Positions 35,482-47,284 of a stretch of 64,000 nucleotides of DNA are shown piece after piece. Within the stretch, counting starts at the first letter, position 1, and each line of letters opens with the position of its first letter. Source of the DNA: Prunus persica (Eukaryota > Streptophyta > Magnoliopsida > Rosales > Rosaceae); contig NC_034009.1 in the NCBI RefSeq assembly GCF_000346465.2, positions 7,635,776 to 7,699,775 of the forward strand, read 5' to 3'. A model generated the notes under the pieces. The model was not told the origin of the DNA. It searched no databases and worked only from the letters and a program-made list of their open reading frames with translations. A program made the translations under genes and the position numbers.

Positions 35482-36238
35482 TGGTATTAGAGCCATGAAT
35501 TAGCTACAATTGATATGGAATGATTTGTTCATTGCCATATTTCACTCATGTTGTCGTTGCCTTTGCCTTTGCTTGCTTCGCTTTCCGTTGATATGGTCAT
35601 TGTTGTGGTCGTGCCCTTTGTCTTTTCTTGTCATTGCCTTGCCCTAGCTTCACCTTTATTTTTCTTTGTTTTGCCTTGCCTTCCCTTTTCTCTTGCTCAT
35701 GCTTTGTTTTTCTTTTGTTTTGCCTTGCCCTAGCTTTGCCTTTATTTTTCTTTGTTTTGCCTTGCCTTGACTTGCCTTTTCTCTTGCTCGTGCTTTGTTT
35801 TTATTTTGTTTTACCTTGCCTTGCCCTATTTTTAGGGTTTGGGTTTTCCTTTGTTGTGCCTTACCTTGTTTTTAGGGTTTGGTTTTGCCTTACCTTCAGT
35901 CGTGTTTAGTAGGTTTCTGTGTTCTACAGTGTTCACACGGTTTCTATGTTCTGCCATGTTCACACGATTCATGTGTTCTACTGTGTACACAAGGTTTATG
36001 TGTTCTGTCGTGTGCCTTATGTTTAGGGTTTATGTGTTCTATTGTGTGCCCTATTGTTTAGTGTTTGCTTTTGTGTTTCCACTGCGATCTTTGTTTTGGT
36101 TTGCATGTTGTTTTACTCATGGTTTACGACAAGACCTTCTCTATAGTTGTTTAATTGGTCAATGTCAAGTGTGGTGCTCTATGACTTGCTTATCAAGTTG
36201 GGCATGCGAAACATCTTTGCGCCAACTTTGAGGGGGAG
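35482..36238 (+). mobile_element. Retroelement internal remnant with polypurine tract, copy B
   Basis: Pyrimidine-rich CTTTGCCTTGCC sequence as in copy A, then a readable Copia polyprotein end at about 36181-36245 (LLIKLGMRNIFAPTLRGSVG) and the polypurine tract gagggggagtg just before the LTR at 36239. The 5' LTR (35288) and the LTR behind the tract belong to different families, so the unit is chimeric rather than one intact element. Confidence 0.5.
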
Positions 36239-36717
36239 TGTTGGCAAGTCCTTTTTTAGTTAGGATTTTGGTTTCTTACTAAGTTAGGATTTTGATTACT
36301 TACCAATTTATTTAGTCCTATTGTAATTGAGATTTATTTCCAATTGTATAGATTTATTTCCGATTGTATTTAGGGTTAACACATCTTTGTACTTCTTTAT
36401 AAATACATCCATATTAGAAAAGAATGCACATCTGAAAAAATATGAGCATATTTGAAAATTACCATTTACTTTGATATTGGCCATGTCAAACAACTAAGCT
36501 CTAATATCATGTCAAACAAAGTATAAATTGGAATTTTTAGATATTTTAGATATGCTCGGATTTTTCATATGTATATTCTTCACTAATATGGGGGTTTTTA
36601 TAAAGAAGTACAAAGATGTGTTAACTCTAAATACAATAGGAAATAAATCTCAATTACAATATGACCAAATAAATAGATAAGCAACAAAAATCCTAACTAA
36701 ATAAGAACTCGCAAACA
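36239..36717. mobile_element. Inverted LTR pair, copy B
   Basis: Plus-strand LTR from 36239 (TGTTGGCAAG) and a minus-strand LTR that starts at 36717 (TGTTTGCGAG on the minus strand). They meet near 36490-36510, where a minus-strand primer-site-like ATGATATTAGAGC is seen. Equivalent to 17548-18013. Confidence 0.65.
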
Positions 36718-36835
36718 TAAATGTGGTAAAGAAAATTACATTGTCTTCTGATTCATGCAAGTGATATATTCTTCGGATTGTGGACAACATGACAATTCAA
36801 CTCAACTTTACTGAGTCTGACCCTCTATAAATTCT

Positions 36836-36842
36836 TGAGGTG
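36836..36842 (+). promoter_or_regulatory. TATA box of mandelonitrile lyase B
   Basis: TATAAAT, 38 bp before the start codon at 36874, in a promoter segment nearly identical to that of copy A. Confidence 0.6.
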
Positions 36843-36873
36843 TGCAAGTGCTTTGAATATTCGAAAGACATAT

Positions 36874-39083
36874 ATGGAGAAATCAACAATGTCAGTTATA
36901 GTACTGGTGTTGCACCTTTTTGTCCTTCATCTTCAGTATTCAGAGGTTCACTCGCTTTCCAACAATCATCCTCATGGTAAACTACTTCATTTGAAATACA
37001 ACAAACCAAAAAAAAGAGAAAAAGGCATAGAAAAGGAAACCGAATTTGTCTCAGCTTCCGAGTTATCGTTTTTGTAGTTTTTTGCTAGGTTTCATTTTAT
37101 AGTAATTTGCATATTTATATTGCTTACCTAGGTTTGTTTTTATGAGGGGCCTTTGATAAATTTCCCGAGTACAAGTACATATATATGTTCATGCATGTAT
37201 ACTGTAAAGAAAGCTCTTCATCTAGCTCGTCATACGTTTTGCAGATTTTAGCTACCTGAAATTTGTTTACAACGCCAGTGATCCACAATTGGAAGGAACA
37301 TATGACTACATTGTAGTTGGTGGAGGAACATCAGGGTGTTCATTGGCAGCAACTTTATCAGAAAAGTACTCGGTGCTTGTTCTGGAAAGGGGCACTCTTC
37401 CTACAGCATATCCAAACCTGTTGACCACAGACGGGTTTGTATATAATCTCCAACAAGAAGATAACGGACAGACACCAGTTCAAAGGTTTGTGTCCGAAGA
37501 TGGTATCGATAATGTACGAGGAAGGGTCCTCGGAGGCACGAGCATGATCAATGCTGGCGTGTATGCCAGAGCTAACATTTCATTCTATAATCAATCAGGA
37601 ATTGAATGGGACATGGATTTGGTTAATAAGACATATAAGTGGATTGAAGACACCATTGTTGTCAGGCCGAATTGGCAACAGTGGCAAGCTCTTGCAGGAG
37701 ATGGATTGTTCGAGGCTGGTGTTTCTCCACGCAATGGATTCAGTTTGGATCACGAACCAGGAATAAGACTCACCGGATCAACTTTCGACAATAATGGAAC
37801 AAGACATGCAGCTGATGAACTGCTTAATAATGGAGACGCAAATAACTTGCGAGTTGGAGTTCATGCCACAGTAGAGAAGATCATCTTCTCGAACCGTAAT
37901 CAATTAGGTAATGTTGTTGCATTTAATTCAGATATTCCACTCCAAAATTGATGTTTTATATGTAATTTTAAACACTAACAGAAAGAGCGATATAAGGTCA
38001 GTATTATCCCAAGTGTGAACTAAATTTCCCTATTTCCGTTGGATTTGTATGATATATTAATTCTAAGCTGTTCTCCGACGCAGGTAAGCCAGCGGCTGTA
38101 GGAGTCCAATACAGTGATGCTAACTTACAGTCTCATCAGGCATTTATACACAGTAAGGGAGAAGTTATATTGAGTGCAGGAACTATTGGGACCCCTCAAC
38201 TTCTATTACTCAGTGGTGTTGGCCCAGAGTCTTACTTATCATCTCTGAAAATCAAAGTTTATCATGACAATCCTTATGTTGGCCAGTATGTGTACGACAA
38301 TCCTCGTAATTTCGTTAACATTTTGCCGCCAAAGCCACTGAAACCCTCATATGTAACGAAACTAGGCATTACAGACGATTTCTACCAATGTTCTATCTCA
38401 ATGTCGAATTATTCCACTCCACCCTTTAGTCTTTTTCCTAGTCCATCTTATCCGTTGCCACCTTCAAGTTTCGCTCACATTGTTAACAAAATTTCTGGAC
38501 CTCTGTCATATGGTTATGTCACGTTACGATCATCCATTGATGTGAGAGTTGCTCCAAATGTCAAATTCAACTACTTTTCAAATCCGATAGACCTTTCTCA
38601 TTGTGTTAGTGGTATGAAAAATATTGGTGATTTCCTAAGGACAGACAGTTTAAAACCATATAGAGCTAATCCAGATTTACCGGGCATAGATGGTTTCAAT
38701 TTCTTAGGAATACCTTTGCCCAAAAACCAATCAGATGATGCATCATTTAAAACATTTTGTCAAGATGCTGTAGCCTCATATTGGCATTACCATGGTGGAT
38801 GCCTTGTTGAGAAGGTTGTTGATGACGGTTTGCGTGTTATGGGGATCGACGCATTACGTGTTGTTGATGCCACTACATTCCCTTCCATGCCAGCAAGCCA
38901 CCCTCAAGGCTTCTATATGATGTTAGGCAGGTATGTGTTGCAAACCACTAGAAATTCTGAAGAATTATTTTGTTGAAATCGCTTGCTTGAAATGAATTCT
39001 ATGCCATATTTCCCTTTTTCACCCCTTTCAATTTTTGTGCTTTGGGCAGGTATATGGGCATTAAAATTATGCAAGATAGATGA
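36874..39083 (+). CDS. MDL: (R)-mandelonitrile lyase (hydroxynitrile lyase), copy B
   Basis: Exons 36874-36976, 37245-37907, 38084-38930 and 39050-39083 join in frame into 548 residues, with the same intron positions and phases as copy A. It has a signal peptide (about 27 residues), the FAD motif GGGTSG at 60-65, GMC signature 1, and a signature 2 ([16 protein letters not shown]) that is closer to the family consensus than copy A (S for N, T for S). The histidines of SYWHYHGG and SHPQGF are kept. Predicted role: release of benzaldehyde and HCN from (R)-mandelonitrile in a secretory or vacuolar compartment. About 24 residues of exon 2 differ from copy A, mostly by charge- or size-changing replacements, so the two may differ in substrate or stability. 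Exon 3 begins GTAAGC right after its acceptor, which mimics a donor site. Confidence 0.92.
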
Positions 39084-39140
39084 GCTTCAAGAGAGGCTAT
39101 TTATAACATCTTGGACTTCCATATGGCAGCATTATCCTTT

Positions 39141-39145
<5 letters not shown>

Positions 39146-39182
<37 letters not shown>
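39146..39182. repeat. (AT)n microsatellite
   Basis: About 18 AT units, just downstream of lyase B. Copy A has only a short tatatatg at the matching place, so the expansion followed duplication. Confidence 0.85.
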
Positions 39183-39185
<3 letters not shown>

Positions 39186-40070
39186 ATCAATAAACCCATG
39201 CGTTGTGACTCAAATGGGATAAGGGTTTGGTTGGGAAAAAGGAGGCACTTATCTACACCCCCACCCCACCAACCCACTCCTTGTGTACCTCTTTATTTCA
39301 TATTAAATAAATTTCCCTTGTAATGCTGAGTTATGCAAAAAAAAAAAAATTTATTTTAAAAAAAAAAAAAAACACTCTTCCTCCATACAGCTTGTCTTTG
39401 GAAAACAAGGACATCGAAAGTCTCAATTCCCGAAGAGCAACAAATTAATATGTTAAAATAAAACTAAAGCCGCACTAAAACCATTCGCTCACAACACCAT
39501 ATTTAACTATAATTCCAAACAAAACACATATACCCAACATAACTGAAACCCTAAACCAATTCATGAGCTTAAACGAACTCTACCGTCACTACCTGAAGAA
39601 CTGCTATTGTGACTAGACCCACCACCACATCCGTAACAAATTTAGGAAAAACATGGTTTCCAGCTATCTACCTGAGTATAAAAGCAACCAAATAAATAAA
39701 AACAACTACCTTGACAAAGAACAACTGGGTGATTTGTAGCAACCTCCATCAAAGACGATGTAGACCTAAATTTAGAGAAAAGGAGCACCTCCATCAAAGC
39801 GGGTTTTGAGTGACGGATTTGTTTGAGAACGCCTAAAAGGGGTGATGGGGAACTTCAATCTGAGCATGGCTCAGAAGAAATCACTACAAGAGGCTTCTTA
39901 TTCGAAACACCCCAAGTGACTTATTCACTAACCAAAACAAAAAACAAACAAAAAAGGCTAGGAGAGAGGAGGGGAGGAGGGGCAATGACGCTTCTTCCTC
40001 CTCCCCCTATGTAGAGTTTTTCTTTGAGACTCAAAGAAGGAGAGAATGGCTAGAATTTTTCTACTTTCTC

Positions 40071-42070
40071 TTAATCATAAATTATGCCTGAAGTTTATAT
40101 ATGGCAATTTTTTTTTTCAATGTGGATTTTTAGGATCAAAATATAGTGTTGGGTTGCCAACGGGGTTTAGGTTAGAAACAAATGGCCTTTACTTGCAAAT
40201 CAAAGATTTCAAGTTTGAACATGCATGGCATCTTGGTAGTGTGTGAGAGATAAACTCCCCTCTCCGGTAGTGTTTAGACTATTGTTTGTATTATAAAAAT
40301 AAATAAATAAAAACATAGCAGTGGGTTCAAGATTGAAAAAAATTCTCTTACAAACCCTCTTTATGACTTGAGGCACTATATTGTTTAGGTGCATATGCCT
40401 CTAGGTAATCAAATAAAAATAAATTAATGCACATATAAATGTAGGTAAATTAATGTAATACACATCAACCCACCCCGAATCGCACAACCCCTCTTTCTCT
40501 TTTGAATCTCTTCTGCGCAAAACTAAAGCCGATCATAGTCCAATACTCACCAATTGCAACCACCTTTCCTTTCTCTTTCGCCAATGAGAAAAGCGCCTGA
40601 AAATGCTTATCTGGATCCCCACCATCTTCAAATTACCAACTGAGCCGACACCCCTTTGATTTCAACGGTTGTTACGACCTTATTGGGTTCTCCGCCTTAG
40701 ACCTCGTGTTGCACCATTGAAGCTGAGAGCGTGAAAGTAAAAGCTAGAAGAAAAAGGACAGAGAAACCCTAGCCCTAGGAGAAAAGAAAACGAAGAGCAC
40801 AAGAGGCGCGGGGTTTACCTTTTTTTATAATTTAAAAATTTTGAAAATTTTATTTAATTTAGAAAATTAAGAAGATGGCTTTGAGACTGTTCTTGGGGTT
40901 ACATGTGGCCTTCAGACTGTTCTTGAGGTCACATGTGATCATTTTTAACAGTAAATTGGATGGATTGGGGGGGGGGGGGGGAATTGACTATAAAGTTAGT
41001 TTAGATCCTTAATTTTTTTTTTTTTTTTTTAAAAAAAAGGAGCCAAATTAAAAGTACGGTACAAGTTAGGGACATTTCACCAATTCACCCTTGTAGAAAT
41101 GAAAGTTGGAAATTATGCTTGTATTTGGTGTAGGCTAAGTTTGTAAATGTATTATCATTTTCTTATCGTAAGTTGGTGCACAAGAAAATATGAATTCTCA
41201 TTTTATGAAAATTGTGAAAATGATGTCTCTATTGGCGGAAATTAAACTCGGAAATCTCATACCTCAATTTTCACTATTTTTTTCGCGCATCATTTAATAA
41301 TTTTTGTGTTTAAATTGTCAAACAAAGAAATTATCAATTTTTTCATTTAAATTCTCAACTTCTAATCAAATTCTAAGTTATTTTCCTTCATCCAAAAACA
41401 GATGGGAAAAGGGAAAAGGGAAAATTGAGAAATTGAATAGATTTTGATTTTGATTTTGATTACTATATGCAAATCGAACATTAGAATGAATATATAAAAA
41501 ATTAAAAAAAAGTATTGATTATTTTCAAACTCTGAAATGAGAATTATAAATTTTCATTATTAAAACATACTTGCACCGCATAAATTATGTGACAACTGTG
41601 TCTATAGTACACGTGTACAACTATTATACCAACACATTACAGGTAAGTGTTTTTTCCCTAAATGACATTTCCAAAAAAAAACAATTTTTTTGTTATAAAA
41701 ATAACAAAAGCAACAATTTTGTTTAAACAAACGCTACCCATGTATTGTCGAAGTAAATAGAGATGATTTTCCAGTGGAAAGAAAAAAAAAAAAGAAAAAA
41801 AAAGATGTATTAGAGCCAACAGCAATGAAACATGAAATGAAATATCCTCATCATAATCTCCAGACAAGAATTACTAATAAACCAACAAAACTGAATTCAA
41901 ATTCCTCCAGAGTGAATGAACCTTGAGGAGATCTTCATCCTCATGAATAACCCACATGGAATTTGAAGGGACACAACTAACAATCTAATTACATAGAAAG
42001 CAAGCATGGTCATATAACTCACATAACCTACAAACAAAATTGACATGAACTGATCTTCATTTATGTATCA
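40071..42070. other. Intergenic, no gene recognised
   Basis: Contains a degenerate SINE-like piece near 40150-40310 (tggcctttacttgcaaatc … tttcaagtttgaac … tataaaaataaataaa), a poly-G run near 40968-40981 and poly-T/A tracts. No supported coding region. Confidence 0.5.
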
Positions 42071-42507
42071 GTTTAGCTGTGAACATGCCTGATGGCTGGC
42101 ACTGGCACTCCAAAGATGCAAGGTGGCCCTCTTAACAAACTATTGAAATTGAAGCATTTCCCTGGTGATCCCCCAATACCACTAATTGCTTGATCCTCAA
42201 CCACATGATCGTCGTCATCGTCGTCATCATGGTCATCAAAATTTTGGTCATGATCATCACACTCATTCTCAATTCCATTTCCATTCCCATTCTCATCTTT
42301 GTTACCCTCATCACAAACAAATGGTGGAATCAAAATCTCATCATCAAGTGGCACAAGCTGCAAAGTAAGCCTTCCATTGGACCTATGAGCCCTAAAGTAC
42401 TTATGATGCCTAACCTTCTCCTCATTGAGAATCAGCCTCCCATCACTAGTGTAATGCCTCCTCAACACCCAAGGCATATGAGCAGGCAAATTCTCAGTGC
42501 GAGTCAG

Positions 42508-44235
42508 CAGTGGCGGATCCAGGATTCAAAAGTCAAGTAGGCGAAACTTACCTTAAAAACTCGATGGTACGAGTGAATTTTATTCATAAAAATAAAAAGA
42601 TACACTTAGTCAGGGGGGGCGTAATAAGCCTTACCCTCAAATATGCATATCTATACATAAATAAAAGCTTAACAAAAAAACAAGAAGTAAATGCAATGCA
42701 ACACAAAACTAAACTATTTAAATCTAAAACTTTACCCTACAAGGCTTAGAAATCTTAAATTCCTCAATTATATCTTCATTGTCGATATTATTAGCAAACT
42801 TCCTTTTAACGTGGAGAATCATGTAATCAGCAAGGAATTCATCAGCTATGGTGCTCCGAAGTCTATTCTTAATAATTCTCATATGTGAAAAAGCTCATTC
42901 CGTTGTTGCTGTAAAAACAAAAAGAGTCAACACCAACTGAATCAACATGTAAAGCAAATGGTAGTTTTCTGCCAAAGTTGTTTCCGCCAATTGTTGACAT
43001 AACTGAGGAAGAGTGGCGAGGTCCTTAAAGCAGGGAAGGCGATGCATATCATTTTGAAAATACCTCAACTCAATTTCTAAAGCTTTCAAGTCACTTGGAC
43101 TGAAATCAGTAGGATAGAATTTCTCAACAAGTTTACGTAGATGCCCAATATTGAATCATTTGAAGGAATTATGAGGATCCAATGCTGAGCTAAGAATAGC
43201 TAAGAATAAGAGGTTCAACTGTTTCTCTGGAAATCTGTCATTTAACTCCACCAACATGCAATCTATCACATCATTAAATACATCAACGCAATAATAATGT
43301 TCAACTGTAATAAAATCTTTTTGTTGACAAGAACGACGTGTGCCAATCATATAACGAAAACTCATATCAGGAACATCAATACCATGTTGTTCACAAAATG
43401 ATACCTCGCTCATGAATAAATCATCCCAGCCATGTGCCCTCATATCTTAGAATTGTGATTTTGTGTTTTCAACAAAGTTTAAAGCACTTACAATATCTTG
43501 AGTTTTTGTCTAAAACACTTGACAAAGAAAGTTGGTTAATCTATAGTTTTATCCATCAAAAGAAATGAAAACACAAACTCAAAAGACATCATAGCAATAT
43601 AGTTATTCTCTGCATCGCCACGAAATTGTTGGTTAGGTCCATAATCATTGATTTCCTGGAGAAGTATTTTAGTATCTTTAAATAAACTCATCAAACTTGT
43701 AATAGAGGCAAAGTGAGATCCCCAACAAGTGGCTCCAGCTCGTTTCAAACTACGACCTTGATTAAGTCCTCTACCTGTCTCAAGTTCCCTAGAATCCATC
43801 TACTCTTTGAGTTCAGCTTTTCGAATTAAATTTAACTCATTACGGCACTTAACAGAAGCACTAACAAAATTCACAATGTTAGTCAACATTGAAAAAAATC
43901 TTCATTCAACTTTAACATACTCATATTGCTTTTGATTGTTTTTGTTAAAGGAGAAAGTTTGAGTGGGCGGGGCTACTGTTTTTGTTAAAGGGAAAAATTT
44001 GAGTAGGTTGGGTTTGAGTAGGCAGAAGAAAATTGATTGTATTGGGTAATTTTTGGTTTGGCAAAAAATGGAGTAGGCAGCTGCCTACTCTATCCTTAGG
44101 GTAGGATCACCCCTGGTGGGTTGGGTTTGAGTAGGCAGAAGAAATTTGATTGTATTAGATATTGGGTAATTTTTGGTTTGGCAAAAAATAGAGTAGGCTG
44201 CTGCCTACCCTGCCCTTAGGGTAAGGCCGCCCCTG
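42508..44235 (-). mobile_element. hAT transposon inserted in the FAF gene
   Basis: 1728 bp with ends CAGTGGCGGATCC and (complement) CAGGGGCGGCCTT. Target repeats are cgagtcag (42500-42507) and cgagccag (44236-44243), 7 of 8 identical. It carries the C-terminal half of a minus-strand transposase only. The right terminus is duplicated: 44006-44115 and 44119-44235 are tandem copies, each ending in cccctg. Confidence 0.88.
42895..43799 (-). pseudogene. C-terminal remnant of a TTF/MYM-type hAT transposase
   Basis: Minus-strand pieces at 43799-43536 (ETGRGLNQGRSLKRAGATCW…), 43443-43156 (…[19 protein letters not shown]…) and 43089-42895 (dimerisation region, LVLTLFVFTATTE, the usual TATTERAF-like motif) appear in order but separated by stops or frameshifts. 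The N-terminal half, including the zinc finger, is missing. The element must have moved using a transposase from elsewhere, or decayed after insertion. Confidence 0.72.
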
Positions 44236-44505
44236 CGAGCCAGCCAGGGTATAGGAGGAGGAAACTCTTTATTCTTCATAGCCCATTTTTGCTCTCTCTC
44301 ACCCCTTAATTTCTGACTTAAATTACATCCCTGCCATTGACTAAGTACCGGGGACTTGCCTGGAAATTTTGAAAACAAAAAAACTAATTTTTTTTTTATT
44401 TTCATAAGAATAAGAAACCAAAATAATTATGTGTTATTCTCAACATATATAATTGTTAAGCATATAAATGTTTTGTAATTGATAATAGGTCAAATAAGGT
44501 AAAAC

Positions 44506-45102
44506 TAGGGATGGCAATAATACCCGTCGGGTCGGGTCCCCGGCCCTAACAGGGGGAGTTTTTGGGGGGAAATCGGGGCCGGGTACGGGGATCTCTGAAT
44601 TTGCAAAATCCCCGACAGAGGATGGACCGGGGATGGGATTGTTATGCCCATCCCCAAACCCGGCCCGATAAGTAATATATTTATTTATAATCAATATATA
44701 TTAATATAATATAATAAACAAAGTTACCCTAGAGATTAGATGAATTTATTGTGCTTATTGAAAAAGTTTCTAAAGATTTGGATAGAAATTATTTCAAGTT
44801 TTGTGTCATCCTTCTTTGCCTTGTTGAGTCATTATTTTAACAAGAAATATCTTGTGGTGGGTTGTTTTTAAAATTTCACAATGATGTGATTGTGCTTTAG
44901 AAAATTATTTTAACAAGAAATATCTTATTAAAAATCGGGGATTGGGGCGGGTATGGGAGGCACTTACCCTACGGGGATGTGGATGGGGATTCCCCGAAAA
45001 GCCTAAATCGGGGATTGGAGCGGGGATGGGGACGGGAATGGTGAGCGGGGACGGAGATGGTATTGCCATACCTGACCCCTAACCGGCCCGTTGCCATCCC
45101 TA
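44506..45102. mobile_element. hAT-like MITE, TAGGGATGGCAA ends
   Basis: 597 bp starting TAGGGATGGCAA and ending TTGCCATCCCTA (perfect 12-bp inverted ends), flanked by 8-bp repeats ggtaaaac at 44498-44505 and 45103-45110. The ends are rich in GGGGA/TCCCC. A minus-strand reading frame over the left end is not a gene. Confidence 0.87.
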
Positions 45103-45110
45103 GGTAAAAC

Positions 45111-47276
45111 TAGATTGTCAAGATAATATTACTGTTAATCTAAACCGCACATTAAAATTTATTTTAACATTCAATGTATAGTGCAGTAGATTATTAATAT
45201 AGATTGCACATTTAAATTTATTTGAACATTTTTTATGTGGCAATATAACACATCAAATTGTTCTGTGATAAAATCTTAGTTTTCACACATGGTTTGGTAG
45301 ATTGCACCACATGTTGTTTTCAAGTAATGTATATAGGCATGTCTGTATATTCATGTTGTGGCTTGAACGCGACCCACAAAATTGAATCTTGTGCACCGTG
45401 GAGGTGATTGAAGTACTTAGTGTTATTTTCAGTTTAATACCCTAGTGATGGAAAACATATGACAGCAGTGACCGAGGAGCAGCATGATGGGTGTAAGTTC
45501 ATAAACAATGAAGGATACTACTTGCCTCTTTACTTATAAGGAGATACTCCTTCTTGCGAATCACAATTTGACACATATGTAAAAATAATTCATCAAAAAC
45601 ACAAAAAAGAAAAAACCTCATGTACATGTCACACTGCTATTGGCAGGAATGTTGGAGCTCCTACTTACCTGGTAAGGCGAGAAGGGAAGTATTTTCCAAC
45701 AATAAAATCCAACATTTATAGATTTAGGCTCGAGCTCCAATTTGGACCCATGATCCGCCGTTTCAAAAAGAATGAACAAACATCTAGATTCAAGAACATA
45801 AAATGAACTCCACCAGCATTTTAAAGTTGACGAGAAAATGTGAAAAATTCTCAATAAATTTGTTAATAATACAAATAAGCTTAAGATTACAACTTCATAA
45901 GGTTGTTTTAATGGTAAACTCAAAACTCTAACAATTATAGGAAATAATAAACTAACGAGAAATATTATAACTTAAACTAAATAAAAAGAAATAATTATAT
46001 TAGGAACATTCTAAAAAACTATTTATTCTATTAATTTGAAAAGGAAAAAAAAAAGAGTAAAAAAATCTAAATTTTGCCAAAAAGAAGGTCGTTCTTCTCT
46101 TCTTGGCGCTATGCGCACTTTAAGCGTGGTTTCCATCTTTGGTCTCTACTTTACTCAATTTGAATAGTCTCTATTTGGTATATTTTCTCCACAAGATTTG
46201 AATGCGCCTCACAAAAAATCTTGTATTACATCAGACCTCCTCACTTATAAACAACTTGACCTAGACTCACTTCGAATCGATCTTGATCATAAGTAGACAA
46301 GAAGTTTGAGATGTAAATAGATCCGCTACTCGTGAAGTCTCAACTTTTCGTACATCTATGGTATAAAAATAAAATAAATGGGTTTTATCAGCTTTGGTCC
46401 CTTTTTTTTTTCCCTCTGAAGGATGATAGTATAAGGGTGTCCCTTAAATAAACTTACTTGTGGGATTTCACAGATGAACTTTTGCATATATTATTCTCCT
46501 CTCGCAACTAAAGGAAAGGAGTACCAGTAAACACGGTTGAATGCCCAATTGTCTCTATTTTGCAATTGCGGGAGTCTTTATGTATATTTATAGGAAATAT
46601 TGTGTTATCTATTTATTTGATCATATTTAGATGACTATGTCGTTTCGTCTGGCTGATTTTTTCCAATATGAATATTGTCTCATTTGTCTCATATAAGGCA
46701 CATTCCGTATTGTAATTATATGAACCGTCTATCTTTTAGATATCCCTTCAAAGATCATCGCAAAAAATTACTTGAATCCAAAATTATTTGACCACTCAAT
46801 TAATTGTGGTCATTTTAGTGTTCTCTTGAAGCACAATGCTCGTCTATTTTGATGGTCACAACTAAAGTAATTTATGGTTTTCAAGTGGTGTAATTTGTTG
46901 CAACAATAATCTATGAATAAATATTTAAAAAATAAACCGTTCAAATCATTGAAATAAAATTTATGGTGGACTCCACAATATTTTCTTTAAATAAATTAAG
47001 GAAAATGCACAAACACCACCTAAACTATTAGGGTTGTGTGCATGTACCACCTGATAAAAAAAAATTTACAATTTCCCGCCGAGATTCTACATTTAGTGCA
47101 AATGTCCTCCATCCAAATATGTTAAAAATTCTATTAACTGAAAGGCAATTTCGTCAGTTCATTATAATTAAAAAGGCAAAAATATTAAAATTTCTAAATA
47201 ATTAAATAAATAATTCACCATCATCCCTTCCCTTTCTCTTCTCCTTCCCTCGCTCAAGGTAGCCCCTACCTTCTCC
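45111..47276. other. Intergenic, no gene recognised
   Basis: AT-rich. Short frames such as 45618-45923 minus have no family features. A MITE-like end (caccacctaaactattaggg…) appears near 47010-47100. Confidence 0.5.
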
Positions 47277-47284
47277 TCTGCACC

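Larger units (their letters stand above)
31325..40070 (+). repeat. Segmental duplication, copy B (with mandelonitrile lyase B)
   Basis: Collinear partner of 13385-21395. It is longer mainly because of insertions at 32286-32498, 32672-33754 and 34537-34983, each absent at the matching place in copy A. Copy A in turn has its own insertion at 15758-16675. Confidence 0.85.
42073..44405 (-). pseudogene. FANTASTIC FOUR (FAF)-domain protein split by a transposon
   Basis: On the minus strand, 44405-44236 encodes …MKNKEFPPPIPWLA, and after the hAT element 42507-42073 continues …RTENLPAHMPWVLRRHY, then SDGRLILNEEKV, the FAF-domain hallmark FRAHRSNGRLTLQLVPLDDE, an Asp-rich stretch and a C-terminus ending PAIRHVHS. 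Removing the element and one copy of the 8-bp target repeat restores the frame exactly across the junction, within the codons Leu-Ala-Arg. FAF proteins are plant-specific regulators of shoot meristem size. Start and upstream sequence are uncertain: before 44405 the DNA is AT-rich and the family is usually longer than the about 200 residues recoverable. As it stands the gene is interrupted in its coding sequence and probably null. Confidence 0.8.

Noticed and set aside
42132..42540. Plus- and minus-strand frames overlapping the FAF sequence
   Set aside because: They are shadows of the Asp-rich GAT/GAC codons of the FAF-domain gene.
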